A DNA stretch of 64,000 bases from Variovorax paradoxus (GTDB lineage: Bacteria > Pseudomonadota > Gammaproteobacteria > Burkholderiales > Burkholderiaceae_C). The translations under genes were made by a program, and so were the position numbers. Below are positions 24,500-32,807 of this stretch, piece after piece (position 1 is the first letter of the stretch; each line of letters starts with the position of its first letter). Location of the stretch: NCBI RefSeq assembly GCF_024734665.1, contig NZ_CP102931.1:3780001-3844000 (forward strand). Direction: 5' to 3'. The notes beneath the pieces are model-generated. The model worked only from the letters and a program-made list of their open reading frames with translations. It ran no database searches and had not been told where the DNA came from.

Positions 24500-26788
24500 T
24501 CAGGTTGCCCTGGCCGTCAGCCACTTGTCGGAAGTCAGGGGTACGCCGACGATGCGGATTTCACCAATGCTTCCCAAGAAGCCGGTCGACATGTTCCCGG
24601 CCCACTGACCGCAGCCGATGGCAATTTGCTCGGTGGGGCTCACGTATTGAATGCCCTGCATGTTCGTGTTGTTCCGCAGGACGGGCGCTCCTTCCACGTA
24701 CATGGTGGTCGCATACGACGCGGACGGGTCGTTCACGATGGCAATGTGCAGCCACTGGCCGGCCGACACGCCTCCAGACCAGCAGGTCAGATTGGTCGCC
24801 TGGTTCACCGGGACAATTTCCCACTGGAATTCCATCAGGTTTGAAAAGGCGAACATCAGTGCGCAATCGCCCTCGCCCGATCCGAAACCAGGCAGCTGCG
24901 ACCGCGCGCCCAGGCGGTACAGGATGCCCATCCATCCATTCGTCGTCGCATCGAAACCTGGATCGATATTGACGAATGCCTCGATGGTGTAGCCCGAGGG
25001 GAAGGTTTCCACGTTCAGCGCCGAATTCTGGTCGGTGGTGAAGTAGGAAGATCTGGTCTTCGTGGCATTCAGGAAACGCAGGCTTCCGGGCGCGGCCGAC
25101 AGCGGATGATGGCTTGTCGACCACACCAGATCACCGGGCGAGCCCATCCACGTGTTCACCGAAATCGGGTTCTTTCCTCCAGCCGAACTGTCCTGGATTT
25201 GCTGCCCGGGCTGATAGGGAAAAAGATCCCCGTCGGCTGCCGACGCATTGAAGAAGCGCCAGTGCGCCAGAGTGCTGCCGACCTTCGGGTAGTCCTCGGT
25301 GCTCGACGGAAGACTTGCGGCTTTCTGCGGCGGCTGGCTGTAGTTCGTCAGAATGATTTTCTTGGCCGCGTCTGTCAGGCCGGAGTCCGACGAACCGTCC
25401 GCAACGGTGAAGTTCGGATTGAAGGAAGCAAACCTCCGGACAAAATCCAGGTCCAGCGAGAAGGACTGGTTCGAGTCGGACAGCCAGGCGGCGTCGAACT
25501 CGTTGAGCGTGGCCGCCGGCTTCAGGGGAACCCATGGAGAGAACGAGCTGGCAATGATCTTCTTGTTGGTGAGATCGAACTCGAACATCCGCATGAGACC
25601 GTTGCCGCCCATGTAGGCCATCTGGTAGTCCACCACCATCAGGTAGACATCGTTGCCGCGCGAATTCTTCTTCGTGCTCGTGCAGGAGCCGTGGTAATGG
25701 CCGCTGACCGCCATGAAGATCTGGTCGTTGTCCTTGATGAGCTTGTCCCACATGTAATTCGAATAGGCGGTATCGGCTGCGGTCTTCCCGTCGCTGCCGA
25801 TGCCAACCAACTGGTGATTCACCAGGATGACGGGGAGCGTCTTGTTCGCCTGGATGACCTGGTTGGCCCAGGCGATTGCATCGTCAGATGCTCGCCACGA
25901 CATCGACAGCACAAGGAACTTGTTTCCTTCGGCTTCGAAGACGTGATATTCGTGGAAACCGGAAGCGTGCCTTCCGCCGAAGGTTGCCTGCCTCTTCGCG
26001 CGCTCCGCGGGGAACACCTGCAAGTAGGGCTCGAACAGGCCCACGCGATGACTGCCGCCGTCCTGGTAGCCGTCGTTGTTGGCGAATCCGGTGACGCCGA
26101 CTCCCCAATCCGGGCCCCATTGCATATCGGAGCCGATGGCTCCTACGTCATGATTTCCCGCGCAGATTGAATAAGGGCATTGGGCCGCCTCGAGCACCTG
26201 CATTGCCTGGCTTGCAAGCTCCCATTCCTTCGTGACCTGGCCATTGCCGAGTTGGCCATTGCCAACGAGATCGGTCGAGGCGCTCCAGGGGGTCGATTTT
26301 TCCGATGTGTAATACCAGGACTGGTCAACGATATCGCCAAGATGGATGGTGAATGGCATTTTCAGCAGCTTGGCGTTTTGCGCAATCCATTGCGTTTGGG
26401 TTTTGAATGGATTGTCGTATTTCGGATCTATTCCCGAATACAGTTTTTGATAGAGCTCGCCCATTTTTTCCGATGCATACCTGGGATAGAACTGGGTATC
26501 AGGAAGCACGGAAATGGTGAAGCTGGATATCTTTTGAGCGGCGGTGCCAGGACTGGCTGGGGGCGACGAATTGCCCGGCGACGCACCTGCCGATGTCCCG
26601 TTCCCTCCTGTTGCCGGAAAGGCCGTGGCGCCCGCGCCATTGCCGCCGCCGCACCCGGGCAGCGCGATTGCCATGCCGGTAACCGAGCCGGCCAACATGA
26701 GCTTCAGCAGTTCCCGGCGCCTGTTTTCCGGAACGGAAGCCAATTGATCGAGGCCGGCATTTTCTTCAGAAGAGTAATTTTCAGTCAT
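24500..26788 (-). CDS. Calcineurin-like metallophosphoesterase with C-terminal lectin-like domain, Tat lipoprotein
   Basis: A 762-residue exported enzyme. The N-terminus has a twin-arginine-type motif (NRRRELLKL, Arg23-25) running into a lipobox (ALPGC, Cys46) and a Gly/Ser/Pro linker. The phosphoesterase core shows DTQFYP (Asp97), GDIVD (151-155), GNHD (211-214), VNHQL and GHYHG, the usual two-metal site. The last 200 residues or so resemble a concanavalin/LamG sandwich (YTIEAFVNIDP, GQWLHIAIVND). The ATG at 26788 has no clear ribosome site; a TTG at 26866 is the alternative. The substrate is unknown. Codon use is somewhat less GC-biased than that of its neighbours. Confidence 0.85.
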   Translation of the reverse strand: MTENYSSEENAGLDQLASVPENRRRELLKLMLAGSVTGMAIALPGCGGGNGAGATAFPATGGNGTSAGASPGNSSPPASPGTAAQKISSFTISVLPDTQFYPRYASEKMGELYQKLYSGIDPKYDNPFKTQTQWIAQNAKLLKMPFTIHLGDIVDQSWYYTSEKSTPWSASTDLVGNGQLGNGQVTKEWELASQAMQVLEAAQCPYSICAGNHDVGAIGSDMQWGPDWGVGVTGFANNDGYQDGGSHRVGLFEPYLQVFPAERAKRQATFGGRHASGFHEYHVFEAEGNKFLVLSMSWRASDDAIAWANQVIQANKTLPVILVNHQLVGIGSDGKTAADTAYSNYMWDKLIKDNDQIFMAVSGHYHGSCTSTKKNSRGNDVYLMVVDYQMAYMGGNGLMRMFEFDLTNKKIIASSFSPWVPLKPAATLNEFDAAWLSDSNQSFSLDLDFVRRFASFNPNFTVADGSSDSGLTDAAKKIILTNYSQPPQKAASLPSSTEDYPKVGSTLAHWRFFNASAADGDLFPYQPGQQIQDSSAGGKNPISVNTWMGSPGDLVWSTSHHPLSAAPGSLRFLNATKTRSSYFTTDQNSALNVETFPSGYTIEAFVNIDPGFDATTNGWMGILYRLGARSQLPGFGSGEGDCALMFAFSNLMEFQWEIVPVNQATNLTCWSGGVSAGQWLHIAIVNDPSASYATTMYVEGAPVLRNNTNMQGIQYVSPTEQIAIGCGQWAGNMSTGFLGSIGEIRIVGVPLTSDKWLTARAT

Positions 26789-27053
26789 GGCATAAAAGTC
26801 AGGAACGCATCGAAGCTCTTCCGCGGAATTGCGAACGACTTCGAAAAGCGGAACTTTATTTGCCAAATATGATGTTTTCGTGAATTAATTACCATGCAAA
26901 ATGGATGAATTCACGAGCCATTGACTCAATTTTCCGTGAAATCGATCTAGGCAATTAACCCGCCAATTGCCGGCAGAAATTAATTCTGACCTGAGCCTGA
27001 CTCGACAGCCCGGCTTGATCGCGCTCACCGACCATTCATGGTCGATGCATCAC
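26789..27053. promoter_or_regulatory. AT-rich upstream region of the phosphoesterase gene with an inverted repeat
   Basis: About 265 bases without a gene. The part from 26870 to 26990 is strongly AT-rich. It holds an inverted repeat, GGCAATT at 26950-26956 against AATTGCC at 26965-26971, followed by the near-palindrome AGAAATTAATTCT. These could be regulator sites for the phosphoesterase gene, whose promoter must lie here. Confidence 0.35.
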
Positions 27054-27240
27054 TCAAACAAGTGCAGCTCCCGCAGGGTGCGGAGACCGGTCGCAATACT
27101 CGATCAGCAGTTCGGTGAGGACCCGTATCTTCCGTGCGGGATGCTGACCTGGCGGTCGGATGACATATGCACCTGCGGCGGGCGGTGGATGACGCGTCAT
27201 GACCGGCACGAGTGCCCCGGAGGCCACATGTTCATTCAGG
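27054..27240 (-). pseudogene. Remnant: C-terminal end of a LysR-type regulator
   Basis: Reading the minus strand up to a TGA at 27054-27056 gives about 60 residues typical of a LysR C-terminus: ARFLNEHVASGALVPVMTRH, then PPGQHPARKIRVLTELLIEY and a short tail. The rest of the gene (DNA-binding domain and most of the effector domain) is missing. At about 27235-27260 the sequence passes directly into a remnant of an unrelated gene on the other strand. The homology is by eye from the family pattern LVPVL...P...R...KVRAFIDFL. Confidence 0.65.
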
Positions 27241-27649
27241 AATCGCGCAGCGGGACGCAGCCGCGCTGGAACGGCATGCCCAAGAAATCGCGAACGGGCT
27301 CCTCAGCGGCCGCAACGTGCTGGCCTGCACCCGCCCCCTCAAGCCGCTGCCGCTCGACAGAGGCATCGATCCCCAAGCCTTGGCGCGCGCGGGCGGCGAT
27401 CTGCTCGCCAGAGTGCTGGCAATGGTGCCATTGCAACGCGTGGGCATCGCCGGAGGTGACACCTCGAGTCATGCAGTGCAGGCGCTCAACGCCTGGGGGC
27501 TTTCCTACGTGGCAGACATGGGCGCCGGCACCTCGTTGTGTCGCCTGCACAGCGACGACGCCACGCTCGACGGGTTGGAAATCATGCTCAAGGGTGGCCA
27601 GATGGGCTCGGACGACGTGTTCGAGCGTCTGGTGTGCGGCTCAGCCTAG
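27230..27649 (+). pseudogene. Remnant: C-terminal domain of a four-carbon acid sugar kinase (DUF1537)
   Basis: The open frame encodes about 140 residues matching the nucleotide-binding C-terminal domain of four-carbon acid sugar kinases: RVGIAGGDTSSHAVQALNAW, then a stretch ending in LKGGQMGSDDVFERL. Full proteins are about 420 residues, so the N-terminal two thirds are absent. There is no ribosome site at the apparent ATG at 27212, and the first residues belong to the abutting LysR remnant read on the other strand. It is probably not expressed. Confidence 0.7.
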
Positions 27650-27704
27650 ACCTGGCTCCCGGCGTCCAATAGGCTGTCACTTTGCGCATCCTATAAATAC
27701 GGGA

Positions 27705-27744
27705 TCCCGAAGAAGCTCTCTTCAGGTCAACTGCGCCTTCGGGA
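27705..27744 (+). promoter_or_regulatory. Inverted repeat and TATAAAT box before the small gene at 27765
   Basis: TCCCGAAG at 27705-27712 pairs with CTTCGGGA at 27737-27744 around a 24-base loop. TATAAAT lies just upstream at 27692-27698 and could be a -10 box, though no matching -35 is seen. The repeat would sit in the leader of the small gene starting at 27765. Confidence 0.3.
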
Positions 27745-27764
27745 AGTTTGACGGAAGCGAAGCA

Positions 27765-28055
27765 ATGCCTAGACCCCCCATTCACAACGCAACGATCACC
27801 TTGAAGCTGCCATCCGACATGGAGACCAACGCCGAGATCAGGGCCTTGCGCGCCGCCGGCATACCGGTCGACGCGCTCGGCAACGCAGAGCGGGGCTTTC
27901 TCTTCGTGCGCTTCAGCGACGGATGGAGAAACCGCGCCAACATCTTCCGATGGTTCGCCGGAGACATCGGACAAGACCCTCGCAACAGCAGCATCAAGCC
28001 GAGTCCCCGGCGGCGCAGAGCGGCATTCTCAAGCTGCATGCCCAATCATCGCTAG
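27765..28055 (+). CDS. Small protein of unknown function, 96 residues
   Basis: An open frame starting MPRPPIHNATITLKLPSD, with a possible weak ribosome site GGAAG about eight bases before the ATG. The first 70 residues look like a compact alpha/beta protein (NAEIRALRAAGIPVDALGNA, GFLFVRFSDGW); the last 25 are Arg/Ser-rich and may be disordered. I do not recognise a family. It sits between the decayed segment and the convergent lactonase gene, so it may be a leftover of the same event or a free-standing gene. Confidence 0.45.
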   Translation: MPRPPIHNATITLKLPSDMETNAEIRALRAAGIPVDALGNAERGFLFVRFSDGWRNRANIFRWFAGDIGQDPRNSSIKPSPRRRRAAFSSCMPNHR

Positions 28056-28086
28056 ACGCCCATCCATCGATTGGCACCGGGGCGCC

Positions 28087-29193
28087 TCAGACGGCGCCGT
28101 GGGCTTCGACATAGAGCGCATAGAGTGAATGGCTGCTCGCCATGTAGAGGCGATTGCGCTTCGGGCCTCCGAATTCGAGATTCGGGCAGCGTTCGGGCAG
28201 GCGGATGAAGCCGATGGGCTTGCCCTGCGAATTGAAGATCTTCACGCCGTCCATCTCTTCCGACTTGCCTGTCGGCAGGTAGGCCTTCATGCCACCACCG
28301 ATGTCGGTGGGCTCGGATGCAATCGCGCCCGAGTAACCCCAGCCGCACCAGAGATTGCCGTCGCGGTCAACGCGAAAGCCGTCGAGGGAACCCGGCCCGT
28401 CGGCGTCGATCAGCTTGGTCTTGTTCGAAACGCCTGTGCCGTCCGGTGATACGTCGTAGCTCCAGATGCTGCGGTTTGGCGTTCCCTTCCATTCGACGAC
28501 GTAGAGCTTCTTCTCGTCGGGCGAGAACGCCAGGCCATTCGGATTGACGAGATCGGTGATCACCGCGGTGAGCTTGCCGTCCTTCGCGATGCGGTACACG
28601 TTGGTCGTCGCCTGCTCCGGCACGGCCTTGAAACCTTCCCACTCGCCATTGATGCCGAAGGTGGGGTCGGTGAACCAGACGGTGTCGTCCGACTTGACGA
28701 CGACGTCATTCGGCGCGTTGAGGCGTCTGCCTTCGTAGTTGTCGGCCAGCACCGTCATGCGCCCGTCCTTCTCGGTGCGGACCACGCGCCGCGTCACCGA
28801 GTGCTCGCAGGTGATCAGCCTGCCCTGGCGATCGCGCGTGTTGCCATTGGCGTAATTGACGTTGGTCTTGTGCACGGAGAACTTGCCGGTCTTCTCGTCG
28901 TACTTCATCAGCCGGTTGTTCGGGATGTCGCTCAGGAGCAGGTAACTGTGCTCCGGGAAGTAGACCGGGCCCTCGGCCCAACGCATGCCGGTACCGAGTT
29001 GCTCCACCGTGCTGCTGTAGATCCGGTACTTGGCGAAGCTCGGGTCGAGGATCATCACGGACGGATCGGGGTAGCGCTGGTTGGGCTTGAAATCAAAGGC
29101 TTGCGCGCCGGCCAGGCCGCTGAGCGCGACGGCACCGGCGCCCGCAGCCGTCCTGAGCAACTGGCGTCGTCGATGGTTGATTTCGTTCTGCAT
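28087..29193 (-). CDS. SMP-30/gluconolactonase-family lactonase, Tat-exported
   Basis: A 368-residue beta-propeller. The N-terminus carries a twin-arginine signal (RRRQLLR at 8-14, then AAGAGAVALSGLAGAQA). Metal ligands expected for the SMP-30 fold are present: Glu74 in RWAEGPVYF, Asn in NAPNDVVV, Asn in NPNGLAFS and Asp in GSLDGFRVD. It probably opens a sugar lactone in the periplasm to the aldonate, which the Bug protein could bind and the dehydratase process. It is the last gene of the minus-strand sugar-acid operon, 31 bases after the Bug gene. Confidence 0.87.
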   Translation of the reverse strand: MQNEINHRRRQLLRTAAGAGAVALSGLAGAQAFDFKPNQRYPDPSVMILDPSFAKYRIYSSTVEQLGTGMRWAEGPVYFPEHSYLLLSDIPNNRLMKYDEKTGKFSVHKTNVNYANGNTRDRQGRLITCEHSVTRRVVRTEKDGRMTVLADNYEGRRLNAPNDVVVKSDDTVWFTDPTFGINGEWEGFKAVPEQATTNVYRIAKDGKLTAVITDLVNPNGLAFSPDEKKLYVVEWKGTPNRSIWSYDVSPDGTGVSNKTKLIDADGPGSLDGFRVDRDGNLWCGWGYSGAIASEPTDIGGGMKAYLPTGKSEEMDGVKIFNSQGKPIGFIRLPERCPNLEFGGPKRNRLYMASSHSLYALYVEAHGAV

Positions 29194-29224
29194 CAGAGAG
29201 GTCTCCTCATGTGGTTGCGAAAAC

Positions 29225-30205
29225 TCAATCGGCCACCGCGCCCGACTTCTTCACCAGCTCGGCCCAGCGCGGAATTTCCTTGGCCATGAAGTCGCGCAGT
29301 TCTTCGGGCGTGCTGCCCACGATCTCCATCGCCAGCTGGTCCGAGAGCTTGGCCTGCACGTCTGGCTGCCTGAGCGCCTTCACGATCTCGGCATTGAGGC
29401 GCTGCACGATCGGCCTGGGCGTGCCTTTGGGCGCATACACCGCCTGCCACGACGACATCTCGAAGCCGGGAATGCCCGACTCGATCATGGTCGGCAGCTC
29501 GGGCACCAGCGCGATGCGCTTGCCGGTGGTCACGGCCAGCAGCTTGAGCTTGCCGCTCTTGACCAGTGGCAGCGCGGCCGTCACCTGGTCGAACATGAAG
29601 GGCACCTGCCCTGCGGCCACGTCGGTCAGGGCCGGCGGCGTGCCCTTGTACGGCACGTGGGTGAGCTTCACGCCGATGAGGTCGGCGAACATCTCGCCGG
29701 CCAGATGCGTCGAGGTGCCGGCACCGGAAGAGGCAAAGGTGCGCTTGCTTTCGTCCTTCTTCAGCAGGGCCACCAGTTCGGCCACCGAGTTCACGCCGAG
29801 TTGGCTGTTGACGATGAGCACGTTGGGCAGGCGCGCGACCAGCGAGACGGGCTCGAAGTCCTTCATCGGGTCGTAGGTCAGCTTCTTGTAGAGGCTGGCG
29901 TTGATTGCGTGCGTGCTGATGGTCCCGCCGAAGAGCGTGTAGCCGTCGGGTGCGGCCCTGGCCACGTAGGCGGCGCCGATGCCGCCGGCCTGCCCGGGCT
30001 TGTTGTCGACCACCACCGATTGCTTGAGACTCTCGCCCAGCTTCTGGGCCAGTGTGCGGCCCACGATGTCGGTGGAGCCGCCGGGGGTGAAAGGCACGAC
30101 GTAGACGATGGGCTTGGCGGCCGGCCATTCGGGGGTCTGGGCCAATGCGACAACGGGGGCGAGCGCAGCCGAAAGCAGCGCCGCGGCGAGGCGGATGAAA
30201 CGCAT
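29225..30205 (-). CDS. Bug-family solute-binding protein (tripartite tricarboxylate transporter type)
   Basis: A 326-residue periplasmic binding protein. A signal peptide ends near VVALAQT, followed by the Bug hallmarks YVVPFTPGGSTDIVGR, VVVDNKPGQAGGIGA and the YDPMKDFEPVS and TLPTMIESGIPGFE stretches. It probably captures the sugar acid used by the flanking lactonase, RraA-type protein and dehydratase. No TctA or TctB membrane subunit is encoded nearby, as is common for Bug proteins in Burkholderiales. Confidence 0.92.
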   Translation of the reverse strand: MRFIRLAAALLSAALAPVVALAQTPEWPAAKPIVYVVPFTPGGSTDIVGRTLAQKLGESLKQSVVVDNKPGQAGGIGAAYVARAAPDGYTLFGGTISTHAINASLYKKLTYDPMKDFEPVSLVARLPNVLIVNSQLGVNSVAELVALLKKDESKRTFASSGAGTSTHLAGEMFADLIGVKLTHVPYKGTPPALTDVAAGQVPFMFDQVTAALPLVKSGKLKLLAVTTGKRIALVPELPTMIESGIPGFEMSSWQAVYAPKGTPRPIVQRLNAEIVKALRQPDVQAKLSDQLAMEIVGSTPEELRDFMAKEIPRWAELVKKSGAVAD

Positions 30206-30236
30206 GTCTTGTCTCCTTGGATTCTTATCGATGGGC

Positions 30237-30947
30237 TCAGCGGCCCTTGGCCTGGCGCCAGGTTGCGAAGTCAGTGCGGCTTTGCTCTTCAGTGGGCGGA
30301 TAAAGGCCGAGGATGGAACGGCCTTCGAGCACCTTTTCCTGCACGAAGTCTTCGAAGACCGTCATCTCGACAGCTTCGGCCGCGACCTCGTCGGCCATAT
30401 GGGCCGGGATGACGATCACGCCTTCGGCATCGCCCACGATCACGTCGCCCGGAAACACCGGTGCATCGCCGCAGCCGATGGGCACGTTGATGTCGATGGC
30501 CTGGTGCAGCGTGAGGTTGGTCGGCGCGCTGGGGCGATGGTGGTAGGCCGCAAAGCCGAGCTTCGCGATGTCGGGGCTGTCGCGGAAACCGCCGTCGGTC
30601 ACCACGCCGGCCACGCCGCGCTTCATCAGCCGCGTGACCAGGATGCCGCCGGCCGAGGCGGCGCGCGCATCCTTGCGGCTGTCGATGACCAGCACGGCGC
30701 CTTCGGGGCACTGCTCCACCGCCTTGCGCTGCGGATGGTCGCGGTCGAGGAAGACGCTGATCGGGTTCAGGTCTTCGCGCGCCGGCATGTAGCGCAGCGT
30801 GAAGGCCTCGCCCACCATGTTGGGCAGGCCCGAGTTGAGCGGCCGCACGTCCTGGATGAACTGGTTGCGCAGGCCGCGCTTGAACAGGGCCGTGCACAGG
30901 GTGGCGGTGCTCACCTTCATGAGCTGCTCGCGGGTGGCGGGATTCAC
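30237..30947 (-). CDS. RraA-family protein, possible 2-keto-3-deoxy acid or HMG-type aldolase
   Basis: A 236-residue RraA/dimethylmenaquinone-methyltransferase-like protein. The metal and substrate loop GGFRDSPDI and the preceding SAGGILVTRLMKRG are intact, which in catalytic members supports aldol cleavage of 4-hydroxy-2-oxo acids. The start is a GTG at 30947 with GGAG seven bases upstream; an ATG at 30917 is the alternative. Placed between an aldonate dehydratase and a Bug protein, it more probably acts as an aldolase on the dehydrated sugar acid than as a regulator of ribonuclease E, the historical name. This is inference. Confidence 0.83.
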   Translation of the reverse strand: MNPATREQLMKVSTATLCTALFKRGLRNQFIQDVRPLNSGLPNMVGEAFTLRYMPAREDLNPISVFLDRDHPQRKAVEQCPEGAVLVIDSRKDARAASAGGILVTRLMKRGVAGVVTDGGFRDSPDIAKLGFAAYHHRPSAPTNLTLHQAIDINVPIGCGDAPVFPGDVIVGDAEGVIVIPAHMADEVAAEAVEMTVFEDFVQEKVLEGRSILGLYPPTEEQSRTDFATWRQAKGR

Positions 30948-30990
30948 GTGTCGTCTCCGTTCTCGAAATGAATTGGGGTTGGAAGGCCGA

Positions 30991-32718
30991 TCAGAAGATG
31001 TCGGGCTCCGGGACCGGCTTGCCGAAGCTGGTCTCCAGGAAGTCGAAGTCGCAGCCTTCGTTGGCCTGCTTGATGTGGCGGCCGAACATCCATCCATAGC
31101 CGCGCTCGTAGCGCGGCGGCGGCGGCGTCCACCGGGCCTTGCGGTGGGCGAGTTCCTCGTCGCTGATGTCGAGGTGGATGCGCCGCGCCGGCACGTCCAC
31201 GGTGATGCGGTCACCGGTCTGCACCAGCGCGAGCGGCCCGCCGATGGCTGCCTCGGGCGAACAGTGCAGCAGGCAGCCGCCGTAGCTGGTGCCGCTCATG
31301 CGTGCATCGGACAGGCGCAGCATGTCTTTCACGCCCTGCTTCAGCAGCTTGGTCGGAATCGGCAACATGCCCCACTCCGGCATGCCGGCGCCGCGCGGGC
31401 CGGCGTTGCGCAGCACGAGGATGTCGTCGCCCGTCACGTCCAGCTCGGGGTCTTCCACAGCCTTCTTGAGCGCGGGGTAGTCGTCGAACACCAGCGCACG
31501 GCCGCTGTGCTGCAGCAGGTGCGGCGCGCAGGCGCTGGGCTTGATCACCACGCCGTCGGGGGCCAGGTTGCCGCGCAAGACGGCCAGCGCGCCTTCGGCA
31601 TAGATGGGGTTGGCGAGCGGCCGGATGACGTCATCGTCGTAGACCTCGGCGCCTTCGATGTTCTCGCCGAGCGTGCGGCCATTGACGGTGCGCGCGTCGG
31701 TCCGCAGGTGGCCGCGGATGCGCTCCAGCATCGCCGGCAGGCCGCCAGCGTAGAAGAAGTCTTCCATCAGGTAGGTTTCGCCGCTGGGCCGGATGTTGGC
31801 GATGACGGGCACGCGGCGGCTGAAGGCATCGAAGTCGTCCAGGCTCACCGCGTGGCCGGCGCGGCGTGACATCGCGATCAGGTGCACGACGGCATTGGTG
31901 CTGCAGCCCATGGCCATCGCGCAGGCGATGCCGTTCTCGAAGTTGGCGCGCGTGAGCATCTTCGCGGGCGTGAGGTCTTCCCACACCATCTCGACGATGC
32001 GGCGGCCGCAGTCGGCGCTCATGCGGATGTGGTTGGCGTCCGCCGCTGGAATGCTGGAGGCACCCGGCAAGCTCAGGCCCACCGCCTCGGCAATGCCCAT
32101 CATGGTGGCGGCCGTTCCCATGGTCATGCAGGTGCCGTGGCTGCGGGCGATGCCGGCCTCCATCTCGGCCCAGGCCTGCTCGCCCAACCGGCCGGCGCGG
32201 CGCTCGTCCCAATACTTGAAGGCGTCTGAGCCCGAACCCAGCACCTTGCCCTTCCAGTTGCCGCGCAGCATGGGGCCGGCCGGCAGGTAGATGAAGGGAA
32301 TGTCCATGCTGAGCGCGCCCATCACGAGGCCGGGCGTGGTCTTGTCGCAGCCTCCCATCAGCACCGCGCCGTCTATCGGGTGGCTGCGCAGCAGCTCCTC
32401 CGTTTCCATCGCGAGGAAGTTGCGATAGAGCATGGTGGTGGGCTTGACCATGCTTTCCGAAAGCGAAATGGCCGGGAGCTCGAGCGGGAATCCACCCGCC
32501 TGCAGCACGCCGCGCTTGACGTCCTCCACGCGTTGCTTGAAGTGCGCGTGGCACTGGTTGGCGTCGCTCCAGGTGTTGACGATGGCGATCACGGGCTTGC
32601 CCATCCAGTCGGCATAGCTGTAGCCCATCTGCAGCACGCGCGAGCGATGGCCGAAGGAGCGAAAGTCGTCGGGCGCGAACCAGCGGGCGCTGCGAAGGGA
32701 TTCGTAGGGGCGTTTCAT
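30991..32718 (-). CDS. IlvD/Edd-family sugar-acid dehydratase (L-arabinonate dehydratase type)
   Basis: A 575-residue iron-sulfur dehydratase. The three cluster cysteines are Cys56 (NQCHAHF), Cys124 (MGGCDKTTPG) and Cys197 (SHGTCMTMG), the pattern of [2Fe-2S] pentonate dehydratases. Other family blocks are GLSLPGASSIPAADANH and SDARMSGTSYGG. Aldonate rather than dihydroxy-isovalerate is favoured by the neighbours (lactonase, Bug protein, RraA-type protein). The ATG at 32718 has GGAG upstream and gives the usual MKRPYESLRSARWF start. It is the first gene of its operon and diverges from a GntR regulator. Confidence 0.9.
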   Translation of the reverse strand: MKRPYESLRSARWFAPDDFRSFGHRSRVLQMGYSYADWMGKPVIAIVNTWSDANQCHAHFKQRVEDVKRGVLQAGGFPLELPAISLSESMVKPTTMLYRNFLAMETEELLRSHPIDGAVLMGGCDKTTPGLVMGALSMDIPFIYLPAGPMLRGNWKGKVLGSGSDAFKYWDERRAGRLGEQAWAEMEAGIARSHGTCMTMGTAATMMGIAEAVGLSLPGASSIPAADANHIRMSADCGRRIVEMVWEDLTPAKMLTRANFENGIACAMAMGCSTNAVVHLIAMSRRAGHAVSLDDFDAFSRRVPVIANIRPSGETYLMEDFFYAGGLPAMLERIRGHLRTDARTVNGRTLGENIEGAEVYDDDVIRPLANPIYAEGALAVLRGNLAPDGVVIKPSACAPHLLQHSGRALVFDDYPALKKAVEDPELDVTGDDILVLRNAGPRGAGMPEWGMLPIPTKLLKQGVKDMLRLSDARMSGTSYGGCLLHCSPEAAIGGPLALVQTGDRITVDVPARRIHLDISDEELAHRKARWTPPPPRYERGYGWMFGRHIKQANEGCDFDFLETSFGKPVPEPDIF

Positions 32719-32807
32719 CAGGGTTGTCTCCAGGGCGCGCTGCACCATGAGTGCCGCCTTGCCTATCGCAAGCCGGGAATTAAAACATTAATATATCAGT
32801 CGGGTCA
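32719..32807. promoter_or_regulatory. Divergent promoter region between the dehydratase operon and its GntR regulator
   Basis: Eighty-nine bases between two divergent starts. An AT-rich core (AAAACATTAATATATCAG near 32781-32798) stands out in GC-rich surroundings and is the likely operator/promoter for both directions. Symmetry is weak, so no exact operator is named. Confidence 0.4.
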
